A DNA stretch of 44,248 nt from Planctomycetota bacterium (GTDB taxonomy: Bacteria > Planctomycetota > Planctomycetia > Planctomycetales > Planctomycetaceae): assembly GCA_021781115.1 (NCBI GenBank), contig JAJXXL010000163.1:1-44248 (forward strand), written 5' to 3'. Each line of letters starts with the position of its first letter. Within the stretch, counting starts at the first letter, position 1. Under the pieces are notes generated by a model. The model did not search any database. It was not told the DNA's origin and saw only the letters and a list, made by a program, of their open reading frames with translations. This document shows positions 36,276 to 44,248 of this stretch, piece after piece. A program made the position numbers and the translations under genes.

Positions 36276-37670
36276 ATGAAAATCACGTTTTGCGGAGCCG
36301 CGGGGGAAGTAACCGGCAGCCAACATCTGCTGGAATGCGGGCGGCTGAAGATCCTGCTCGATTGCGGCTTGTTTCAGGGAAGTCGCGCTGAAGCATATTT
36401 TCGCAATCAGGGGTTTCGGTTCAACCCGGCGGATCTCGATGCGGTCATCCTTTCGCACGCGCATATCGACCATTGTGGGAATCTGCCCGGCTTATTCCGC
36501 AAGGGGTTTCGCGGCCCGATCTATTGCACTGCCCCCACGGCCGAAATCGCCGAAATCATGCTCGCCGACAGCCTGCGCATTCAGGCGGAAGACATGCGGT
36601 ACCTGACCCGCAAGCAGCCGCAGCATGCACCGAAACTGCCCGCGCTGTTCGATGAAGAGCATGTCAGACAAACGGCCCGGCTGATGGAGCCGGTGCGGTA
36701 CGGCAAATGGCACACGCCGTTTGCCGGGTTGCGATTTCGGCTGCGCGATGCGGGCCACATTTTGGGGTCGGCAATCAGCGAGCTCGAATTCGCCGAACGC
36801 GGCGAAACCCGCCGCGTCGTGTTTACGGGCGACCTGGGCCGGCGTGGCTTGCCGCTGTTGCGCGACCCCGAACTCGTCAACGGCTGCGACATTCTGATAA
36901 CCGAGTCGACCTACGGAAATCGGGTGCATGCGCCGCCGGGCGACCTGAAAGTCGAATTACTCAGGATTTTTCGTCGGGCCGCCGACATCGCAGGCAAAGT
37001 GATCATTCCTGCATTCAGCCTGGGCCGCACACAGCAAGTCGTGTTTTTCTTGAACGAACTGGCCAATGCGGGCGAACTGCCTGACATGCCAGTGTTCGTC
37101 GACAGCCCCCTTTCGAACCGCCTGACGACCGTCTATCGCCGCTACGCCGACCTGCTCAATGACACCGTGCGGCAAACGCTGCAGGCCGACGCCGACCCCT
37201 TCAATTTTCCGGCGCTGACCTATGTGACGACGCAACAGGAAAGCATGGCGCTAAACCATCGGCGGGGGCCACTGGCCGTGATCGCCGCCAGCGGCATGTG
37301 CGAAGGTGGGCGAGTGCTGCACCATTTGAAGCATTGTGCTTCGAACCCGAATAATGCGGTGGTCTTGATCGGGTTCCAGGCAGCAAACACGCTGGGGCGG
37401 CGGATCGCCGAACGGCAGCCCCGCCTGCGAATTTACGATCGCGAGTACCCGCTGCTGGCGCAGGTCGAAGTGTTGCACGGCTTGTCAGGCCACGCCGATG
37501 TGCACGACTTCAAATGGTGGTTTGAACACCTGGCTGCCCACACGGGCGTGGGGCAGGGGTTTCTGGTGCACGGCGAGCCCGCGGCGGCACAAGGGCTGGC
37601 GGGGCTGCTGGGTGATTATTGCGACACGCCCCCGATCATTCCGAAACGGGGCGAATCATTTCAGGTGTAG
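36276..37670 (+). CDS. MBL-fold metallohydrolase with beta-CASP / RNA-specificity domain
   Basis: MKITFCGAAGEVTGSQHLLECGRLKILLDCGLFQG...LSHAHIDHCGNLPGL...VFTGDLGRRGLPLLRDPE...VIAASGMCEGGRVLHHLKH...VLHGLSGHADVHDFKWW. Confidence 0.95.
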   Translation: MKITFCGAAGEVTGSQHLLECGRLKILLDCGLFQGSRAEAYFRNQGFRFNPADLDAVILSHAHIDHCGNLPGLFRKGFRGPIYCTAPTAEIAEIMLADSLRIQAEDMRYLTRKQPQHAPKLPALFDEEHVRQTARLMEPVRYGKWHTPFAGLRFRLRDAGHILGSAISELEFAERGETRRVVFTGDLGRRGLPLLRDPELVNGCDILITESTYGNRVHAPPGDLKVELLRIFRRAADIAGKVIIPAFSLGRTQQVVFFLNELANAGELPDMPVFVDSPLSNRLTTVYRRYADLLNDTVRQTLQADADPFNFPALTYVTTQQESMALNHRRGPLAVIAASGMCEGGRVLHHLKHCASNPNNAVVLIGFQAANTLGRRIAERQPRLRIYDREYPLLAQVEVLHGLSGHADVHDFKWWFEHLAAHTGVGQGFLVHGEPAAAQGLAGLLGDYCDTPPIIPKRGESFQV

Positions 37671-37762
37671 CGCTGCGTCGAGCGCAGTTCGATCATTCAG
37701 CGAGCGGCATCAGGGCGTGCCGCCGTGGACGGTGACCTGTGGCGACCACGGCGCGGCGCGCG

Positions 37763-38506
37763 TTATTTCGCCGAAATCGCCTGGGCCAAGGGACGCAGAA
37801 CCTGGTCAATGACGTGCTGTTGCAGAAACCGTTCGTGGTGCTGGCGGAGCTGATTCAGGGTGTCTTCAAACGATGCGCCTGGTTCGAGGCTGCCATATTG
37901 CCGCACTGTGAAATACACGCTGATCTGGTCTTCTGGAAACTCGCCGCGCCGCACATGGTAGGCGTTTGTGCGGGTTTCGATCATCAACCGCGCCTGCTGG
38001 CGACAGGTTTCATCGAGACAGACCGTGAGCGCAGGTTCAAAATTGATGACGAGCGATCCGGGGATATCCAGCAATCCTTCAAACGCCGGGCCGGTGCCCA
38101 AGGCTTCGGCAACGAGGGCGTCGTGATTGCCCCGGTAGGCGTAATCGAACCCCATCATGAAGTCGAGCGCCTCGCAATCGAGCGGGCTGACCGACAGCAT
38201 ATAGGGGATCAGTTCGAGCACGAGCCGGTGCTGTTCGAGGGCGGCGGCAATACTGGGGGGGTTGACATACCCACTGCACACGCGGCGCGATTCAATCGTG
38301 ATCCAGCGGTAATGACCGGGTTCCTTGTCTTCTTCGAGCACGAAGTCGCCCGATTCGCGGGCATAAAAATTTCGCATCGTGGGGTACGTCTTTTGAACCC
38401 GCTCGAAGAAACCGAGCACCGTCTCTCGTGCCGCGGGCAGGGCCATTTCGGTGTTGAGGTTCATATTGACGTAAAAATCATCCGCGAGGGTGCTAAAGTC
38501 AATCAT
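37763..38506 (-). CDS. Conserved-looking hypothetical protein
   Basis: MIDFSTLADDFYVNMNLNTEMALPAARETVLGFFERVQKTYPTMRNFYARESGDFVLEEDKE...; coherent ORF, family not recognised. Confidence 0.7.
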   Translation of the reverse strand: MIDFSTLADDFYVNMNLNTEMALPAARETVLGFFERVQKTYPTMRNFYARESGDFVLEEDKEPGHYRWITIESRRVCSGYVNPPSIAAALEQHRLVLELIPYMLSVSPLDCEALDFMMGFDYAYRGNHDALVAEALGTGPAFEGLLDIPGSLVINFEPALTVCLDETCRQQARLMIETRTNAYHVRRGEFPEDQISVYFTVRQYGSLEPGASFEDTLNQLRQHHERFLQQHVIDQVLRPLAQAISAK

Positions 38507-38774
38507 CTATTGATCCCTGCAAGGGGGCGCCAGTTTCGCGCTGTCGAAACCATGCCACCTGGCGATTCGCGGCACAGTGCAGCTTCGGGAACCTTGTCTG
38601 GATCGCCCATTATTGGCCGGTACGCCACGCTGCCAAGTTCACCCGACTGGTCCATTTGAGGTTGAGTGATGAATCGCGGCGTTCGGCAGACAACCGCATC
38701 AATTCAGTTTATCATGCACGACATCGCAGTGCGACCTTAAAGATTCATGCCTGCATTGTAAGGAGTCGCGAAAC

Positions 38775-39374
38775 ATGTTTCAAAGTGGCAAATCGTCGGG
38801 TTCGCTCAAATCCGCGAATTCCGCCGTTTGGGAAGCGTCGATTTTTCGCACCGACCTGGGGTGGATCGGCGTTGCCGGTCGCCAGGGTGTACTTTGCCGG
38901 CTGACATTGGGGCATGCGAACGAACACGCCGCCCGCCGCGCTTTGCACCTCGCGTACGCCGGAGAAATCCGCGACCGCCATTGGTCGCCCGACTTGCGCC
39001 AGCGGCTGGAAATTTATGCCAGCGGAGCGGTTGTCGACCTTTCCGATATTCCGCGGCACCTTGAGGCGCGGACGCCGTTTCAGGCCCGCGTGCTCGAATT
39101 AACGATCGCGGTGCCGTTCGGGGCGACCGTGACATACGGTGAGCTGGCCGAACAGGCCGGGTTTCCACGTGCGGCCCGCGCCGTGGGCACGGTGATGTCA
39201 TCGAATGTAATTCCGCTGGTCATTCCGTGTCACCGCGTGGTGGGTGCCCAAGGCGGCTTGGGTGGTTATTCGGCGCCGCAAGGGGTCAGGCTCAAACACC
39301 GCCTGCTGGCGCTGGAAGCGATGGCCGTTGGCAACCCGCTGCCGTCGCGCGCTGTGCGAATGGCGGCGCCGTGA
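38775..39374 (+). CDS. ogt: Methylated-DNA--protein-cysteine methyltransferase
   Basis: TPFQARVLELTIAVPFGATVTYGELAEQAGFPRAARAVGTVMSSNVIPLVIPCHRVVGAQGGLGGY; PCHR active site. Confidence 0.95.
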   Translation: MFQSGKSSGSLKSANSAVWEASIFRTDLGWIGVAGRQGVLCRLTLGHANEHAARRALHLAYAGEIRDRHWSPDLRQRLEIYASGAVVDLSDIPRHLEARTPFQARVLELTIAVPFGATVTYGELAEQAGFPRAARAVGTVMSSNVIPLVIPCHRVVGAQGGLGGYSAPQGVRLKHRLLALEAMAVGNPLPSRAVRMAAP

Positions 39375-41026
39375 GCCTGCTCAAAATCGCTGGCGGGCGG
39401 CTGTATGACCCGCGGAACGGCATCGACGGCGAAATTCGCGACGTCTGGATCGAAAAGGGTATCGTCGTGGCCCCGCCCGCGGCAGCGCGCCCACCCGACA
39501 GGGTTCTTGACGCCACAGGGTTGGTGGTCATGCCCGGTGGGGTCGACATGCATTGCCATATTGCCGGCCCCAAAGTCAATGTGGCCCGCAAGATCACGCC
39601 CGAAAGCAAACGGCTCGCCGCGAAAGTCCTGCGCACGCCGCAAACGCGATCGGGCACGCTGGGCAGCGTGCCCAGTACCTTTGCCACCGGGTACAAGTAT
39701 GCCGGCCTCGGTTATACGACCGCGTTCGACGCGGCGATTCCGCCGCTGGCCGCGCGTCATGCCCACGAAGAATTTCATGACACGCCGATCATTGACAAGG
39801 GCTTTCTGGTGCTCGTCGGCAACAATCATTATGTCATGGATCAGGTACGCGCCAAAGAGCCCGGGCGGCTGCGCGATTACCTCGGCTGGCTGATTGGCGC
39901 AACCGGCGGTTACGGTGCAAAAATCGTCAACCCCGGTGGTGTCGAAATCTGGAAATCGGGCCAGGGCGACGCCGCCGGCCTCGATTCCGTCGTCAGTCAT
40001 TTCGACGTGACCCCCCGCCAGATCATTACGCATGTGGCGCAGGCGGCGGTCGAGTTGGGGTTGCCGCACCCCGTGCATATTCATTGCAATAACCTGGGTT
40101 TGCCTGGCAACTGGAAAACGACGCTCGCGACGATGCAGGCGCTCGAGGGGCGGCGGGCGCATCTGACGCACATTCAATTTCACAGCTACGGTGGCGACCC
40201 CGACGATCAGGGCACGTTTCGCTCAGAGGCTGCGACGCTGGCCGAATACGTGAATGCCCACGACAATCTGACGGTCGATGTGGGGCAGGTGATGTTCGGC
40301 GATACAATTTCGATGACGGGCGATGGCCCGCTCGGTTACTTTTTACACAAGATTTACGGGGGCAAATGGTTTTCTTCAGACACCGAACAGGAAGCGGGCT
40401 GCGGCATTGTGCCCATCCGCTACCAGAACAAGAGCCACGTGCATGCCCTGCAGTGGGCGATCGGCCTCGAATGGTACCTGCTGATGCAAGACCCGTGGCG
40501 TGTGGCCATGAGCACCGATCACCCCAACGGCGCGTCTTTTCTGGCATATCCTGAAATCATCGCGCTGCTCATGCATCGTGACCGCCGCGAAGAAGCGCTC
40601 GCCCGCGTGCCGCCGCAGGTCCGCGATAACTGCGTCCTGGGCGACCTCGACCGTGAGTACACGCTGTACGAAATTGCCATTGTCACGCGTGCGGCACCGG
40701 CCCGCATGCTGGGCCTCGATCGCAAGGGGCACCTCGGCCCGGGCGCCGACGGCGACGTGACCATTTACACCCCGGGGCCAGACATTCAGCAGATGTTCGA
40801 ATTGCCCCGGTGCGTCATCCATCACGGAGAAATCGTGTTCGAGCAGGGCGAAATTCGCCAGGCGCCGACAGGCCGGCTGCTGCACGTGGCGCCGCAATTC
40901 GATCCCGCTTCCCTGCCCGACATCCGCCGCTGGTTCGAGCGGACCTACTCCATTTCGTTTGCCAACTATCCGGTCGACGACAGTTATTACGACGACCACG
41001 AAGTCATCGATTGCCACCGCCCTTGA
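39371..41026 (+). CDS. fhcA: Formylmethanofuran dehydrogenase / formyltransferase-hydrolase complex subunit A
   Basis: GTG start overlapping the ogt stop (GTGA); MPGGVDMHCHIAGPKVNVARKITPE...AMSTDHPNGASFLAYPEIIALLM...IVTRAAPARMLGLDRKGHLGPGADGDVTIY; 551 aa. Confidence 0.92.
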   Translation: MSLLKIAGGRLYDPRNGIDGEIRDVWIEKGIVVAPPAAARPPDRVLDATGLVVMPGGVDMHCHIAGPKVNVARKITPESKRLAAKVLRTPQTRSGTLGSVPSTFATGYKYAGLGYTTAFDAAIPPLAARHAHEEFHDTPIIDKGFLVLVGNNHYVMDQVRAKEPGRLRDYLGWLIGATGGYGAKIVNPGGVEIWKSGQGDAAGLDSVVSHFDVTPRQIITHVAQAAVELGLPHPVHIHCNNLGLPGNWKTTLATMQALEGRRAHLTHIQFHSYGGDPDDQGTFRSEAATLAEYVNAHDNLTVDVGQVMFGDTISMTGDGPLGYFLHKIYGGKWFSSDTEQEAGCGIVPIRYQNKSHVHALQWAIGLEWYLLMQDPWRVAMSTDHPNGASFLAYPEIIALLMHRDRREEALARVPPQVRDNCVLGDLDREYTLYEIAIVTRAAPARMLGLDRKGHLGPGADGDVTIYTPGPDIQQMFELPRCVIHHGEIVFEQGEIRQAPTGRLLHVAPQFDPASLPDIRRWFERTYSISFANYPVDDSYYDDHEVIDCHRP

Positions 41027-41296
41027 CCGCGAGCGGTTCAATCAGCCGCGATGCGCTGCGCCGGACGGCCGTTGCTTGCAACCGGGCTGGTCGCTTTCGA
41101 ATTCGTAAGTTTTTGGTTGCCAAACCGGCCGGCGATTGTTAGAAGCATTGTTATTGCAACAACTTTCATCCCGCGAACTCATCAGCCGCTCGGCCTCGCG
41201 GGTTATTTTCGGGTAGCTTGCGCTGGTCGGCAGTCTCTCGACCTCTGGCCGGTTGGATTTTTTCCCTTTCGCTGATTGTTGCAAGAGGAGTCGGCC

Positions 41297-42292
41297 ATGC
41301 TCCGTCAGTTCAAGTTCGCGCTTCGCCGCGGGTTCACCCTGATCGAACTGCTCGTGGTCATTGCCATCATTGCCGTATTGGTGGCGCTGCTGTTGCCGGC
41401 GGTGCAGCAGGCCCGCGAGGCGGCCCGGCGGTCGCAATGTAAGAACAATCTGAAGCAAATCGGGCTGGCGCTGCACAACTATCATGGCAGCCTGAACGTG
41501 TTCCCGCCGGCGCTGATTGGCTCGGGGCGAATGCAGGCCCCCCCGCCCGGCTATGTCACGCAAAACACGACGGGGTGGGTGCTGCTGCTGCCGTACCTCG
41601 ACAACGCCCCAATGTACAACCAGTACAATTTTCTGGTTCCGTCGAGCGTTTCGAACCCCTATGGGCACCCCTACGCCGGCAATGTCAAGACTAGCAGTAC
41701 CAACCAGGCGATTTACTCGACGAAGCTCGACATTTTCAATTGCCCCAGCGACCCGGCCAATGAGCCGTTGTATGTCAATGCTCCGAACTCATCGGGCTTT
41801 TACGAAGCCAACAGCGTACGGAGAAGCAGTTACCTGTTTTCGGCGGGCGGGTTCGATGACTATTCATCGACATACCAGGCAAATATCTCGAATACACAAA
41901 ACCTGGGGGCGTTCGGCAACGACGGCGCCTGCCGGCTTGGCGACATTACCGACGGTTCGAGTAACACGATCCTGGTGGGCGAAAGCAAGCAAATCAAGGC
42001 GACGTCGGCGGCCTTTGGGCCCTATTGGGGCGCGGGCGTGCATACCTGCTGCCATGGCTATACGCCGCTCAATGACATTCGATTTACTGTCGACGGCAAC
42101 TTCAACACATGCCCAAAAAGCCCAGCGTATTTATGTCAGTACGCCTGGGGATTTGGCAGCTACCATTTTGGCGGCGGTCAATTCCTGATGGGCGATGGCA
42201 GCGTGCGATTCATCAGTGACAACGTCAACTACACTGCCATTTTCCAATGGCTCAATCGAATTCAGGACGGCAACGTCATCGGCAGCTACTGA
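41297..42292 (+). CDS. DUF1559 domain-containing pseudopilin-like protein with H-X9-DG C-terminal motif
   Basis: RRGFTLIELLVVIAIIAVLVALLLPAVQQAREAARRSQCKNNLKQIGLALHNYH ... HFGGGQFLMGDGSVRFISDNV. Confidence 0.97.
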   Translation: MLRQFKFALRRGFTLIELLVVIAIIAVLVALLLPAVQQAREAARRSQCKNNLKQIGLALHNYHGSLNVFPPALIGSGRMQAPPPGYVTQNTTGWVLLLPYLDNAPMYNQYNFLVPSSVSNPYGHPYAGNVKTSSTNQAIYSTKLDIFNCPSDPANEPLYVNAPNSSGFYEANSVRRSSYLFSAGGFDDYSSTYQANISNTQNLGAFGNDGACRLGDITDGSSNTILVGESKQIKATSAAFGPYWGAGVHTCCHGYTPLNDIRFTVDGNFNTCPKSPAYLCQYAWGFGSYHFGGGQFLMGDGSVRFISDNVNYTAIFQWLNRIQDGNVIGSY

Positions 42293-42414
42293 CGCCGCCC
42301 CGCACGCCGCGGCACGGGCCAGCTACCGACTGCGATAAAACGCCCTGCCGGCTTCGGCCAGGCATTCCGCTGGCCGCGACAGCACACCCGAATGTCAACC
42401 AGGACCGCGTGACC

Positions 42415-42888
42415 ATGAACTCTCGATTGTCGATAGACGCGACCGTGGCGGCGGTTTTGGCGATTTTCGCATTGGCAGGATGTGGCAATGGCGCCGCCGA
42501 CGCACCGAAGACTGTGCCCGTCACCGGTACGGTCACGTTGGCCGGTGCGCCGCTGGCCAACGCAACGATTCAGTTTACGCCAACCGACGCGACGAAAATG
42601 AATCCGTGCAGCGGTATCACGAATGCGCAGGGAAAATACGAACTGGTGCAATCGGTGAACAAGGGGGCCGTTCCTGGCCCGTACAAGGTCACGATCGAAT
42701 ACTACGCCAAACCCGATGGAACCGCCGCCGTGCTCGAAGACGGCATTGATATTGAACAATTAAAAAAACAGGGGCTGGTGCAGCAGGCGTTGCCTGCAAA
42801 ATACAGCGATTTGGAGCAGACAGAGCTCAAAGCCGACGTCAGCGACAAACGCGACCAGAAAATCGACTTTTCGCTGACGAAGGAGTAG
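42415..42888 (+). CDS. Lipoprotein with carboxypeptidase-regulatory-like fold
   Basis: Lipobox LAGC; VPVTGTVTLAGAPLANATIQFTPTDATKMNPCSGITNAQGKYELV; start trimmed from 42247. Confidence 0.8.
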   Translation: MNSRLSIDATVAAVLAIFALAGCGNGAADAPKTVPVTGTVTLAGAPLANATIQFTPTDATKMNPCSGITNAQGKYELVQSVNKGAVPGPYKVTIEYYAKPDGTAAVLEDGIDIEQLKKQGLVQQALPAKYSDLEQTELKADVSDKRDQKIDFSLTKE

Positions 42889-43011
42889 TGCCGCCGCGAT
42901 GTCTACGCGGTATGGCAAACGCAGGTTTCGCCACGCGCCGCCTGAAAACATTCTTGTGAGGTATGCAGTCAAAGGCCGCGAGCGCTCAACGCCCCGCCGC
43001 ACCTCGTCGAC

Positions 43012-44248
43012 ATGATGCGAACCACCCGGTTGAAACCGTCTTTATTCATCGCGGCGCTGGGCGTCGGGTTATTGCTGGCGCTCGTCGGCATTGTTGCTGC
43101 GGCGCGCTGGCGATGCGAGCCGGTTCATTTACGGCCCGCACCAATTCCGGCAGGTCATTCGCACGGTGCGTATTTCACCGAAGCCACGTTCGAGATGGGC
43201 CTCGATTTTATGCACGATGCGGGGCCGGTTGGCGACTATTTCTTTCCCCAGATCATGGGGGCCGGATGTGCACTGCTCGACGTCGATCAAGACGGCGACC
43301 TCGATCTGTTCTTCGTCAATTCAGCGGCGCGACCCGCCAATTTCAAACCGCAACCGGGCCGGGCGGCGACGCATCGGTTGTACCTGCAAGACGGGGCCGG
43401 GCAGTTTCGCGATGCGACGGCCGGCTCAGGGCTGGAAACCTCCGATACGGGCATGGGGGTTGCAGCGGGCGACGTCAACAACGACGGCTTCCCCGATCTC
43501 TATGTGAGTAATTACGGCCCCGATCGCCTGTTTCTGAACCGTGGCGACGCGACTTTTCGCGATGTCACGCTGGCCGCCGGCATCGACAACCCGCTGTGGG
43601 GCGCATCATGCAGTTTTCTCGACTACGATCGCGACGGCTGGCTCGATCTGGTGGTGGTCAATTATGTCGCGTATGACGTCGACCACGCCTGCATCACCCC
43701 GCGTGGTGACCAGGATTATTGCCATCCACAGAATTTTTCGGGAACGCCCGCGAAACTCTACCACAACGAAACCGGCGCGGTGCAGGTGGCCAGCGGCCGC
43801 CGTGATCGCGTGCGCTTTCGCGACGTCAGCCTGCCTGCGGGAATTGCCAGTTTACGCGGGCCTGGCCTGGGGGTTGTGTGTGCTGACTTCAGCGGCGACG
43901 GCTGGCCCGACATCTTCGTGGCGAATGACAGCGCCCCAAACTTCCTGTGGGTTAATCAGCGCGACGGTACATTTCGCGACGAGGCCGTGCAGCGCGGGGT
44001 GGCCACCGACGCCCAGGGCCGGGCACAAGCCAATATGGGCATTGCCTTGGGCGACTTGAACGCAGACGGTCGGGGTGACCTGTTCGTCACGCATCTTTCG
44101 GGCGAGGCGAATGCACTGTACCTGAGCCACGGTCGCGGCAGCTTCGAAGAAGCCGCCGCCCTGAAGGGCCTGGCTGACGCCGGTTTTCCGTATACGGGGT
44201 TCGGAACGGCCTTGATCGACTTGGACCACGACGGCGACCTGGATCTGG
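43012..44248 (+). CDS. FG-GAP/VCBS repeat protein (CRTAC1/ASPIC-UnbV type), C-terminally cut by window end
   Basis: Own translation from ATG 43012: MMRTTRLKPSLFIAALGVGLLLALVG...GAGCALLDVDQDGDLDLFFVNS...GVAAGDVNNDGFPDLYVSNYG...CSFLDYDRDGWLDLVVVNYV...ALIDLDHDGDLDL. Absent from the ORF track because it is open at the edge. Confidence 0.92.
   Translation, partial: MMRTTRLKPSLFIAALGVGLLLALVGIVAAARWRCEPVHLRPAPIPAGHSHGAYFTEATFEMGLDFMHDAGPVGDYFFPQIMGAGCALLDVDQDGDLDLFFVNSAARPANFKPQPGRAATHRLYLQDGAGQFRDATAGSGLETSDTGMGVAAGDVNNDGFPDLYVSNYGPDRLFLNRGDATFRDVTLAAGIDNPLWGASCSFLDYDRDGWLDLVVVNYVAYDVDHACITPRGDQDYCHPQNFSGTPAKLYHNETGAVQVASGRRDRVRFRDVSLPAGIASLRGPGLGVVCADFSGDGWPDIFVANDSAPNFLWVNQRDGTFRDEAVQRGVATDAQGRAQANMGIALGDLNADGRGDLFVTHLSGEANALYLSHGRGSFEEAAALKGLADAGFPYTGFGTALIDLDHDGDLDL

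Noticed and set aside
37671-37700. Hairpin CTGCG-TCGAG-CGCAG just after the MBL gene as terminator
   Set aside because: Only 5 bp and no T-tract; insufficient for an intrinsic terminator call.
1-44248. CRISPR arrays, tRNA or rRNA genes
   Set aside because: No regularly spaced direct repeats seen; GTTCGA-type matches noted fall in coding sequence without cloverleaf context; no rRNA-like sequence recognised. A tRNAscan-SE/Infernal run would be decisive.

Overview
High-GC window that looks planctomycete, judged from its gene families: a DUF1559 pseudopilin with an H-X9-DG tail, a Ser/Thr kinase-FGE fusion, an ASPIC/FG-GAP protein and FhcA. I support about 32 coding regions. Two run off the window edges and are missing from the ORF track: a WecE-like aminotransferase N-terminus (1..173, -) and an FG-GAP/CRTAC1-like protein (43012..44248, +). 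The first 15 kb is dominated by cell-surface genes (PIG-V-like GT-C, YfhO, methyltransferase, GT2-GtrA, Flp pilin, TadE/TadG-like proteins). The rest contains glgC, uvrD/pcrA, an SBP plus sugar-type ABC ATPase without a permease, an APC permease, a methyltransferase-ATP-grasp fusion, an HD-GYP/PAS/GGDEF protein, LptF/G, kbl, a beta-CASP MBL protein, ogt-fhcA and a DUF1559 cluster. Most notable for follow-up: (i) a probable unannotated small RNA at ~15429-15604, with a sigma70-like promoter, a G-depleted 43-nt segment and a strong intrinsic terminator; (ii) an ATP-grasp protein whose motif order suggests circular permutation; (iii) a methyltransferase-D-Ala-D-Ala-ligase-like fusion preceded by a leader with two long-range inverted repeats; (iv) an HD-GYP domain with degraded motifs fused to an intact GGEEF domain; (v) two pseudogenes outside the ORF calls, an SRPBCC/AHSA1 gene with a nonsense codon plus frameshift and a transposase with an in-frame TGA; (vi) a G8 tract inside a predicted promoter spacer. 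No tRNA, rRNA or CRISPR array was recognised. Everything comes from reading the sequence; no database search was run.
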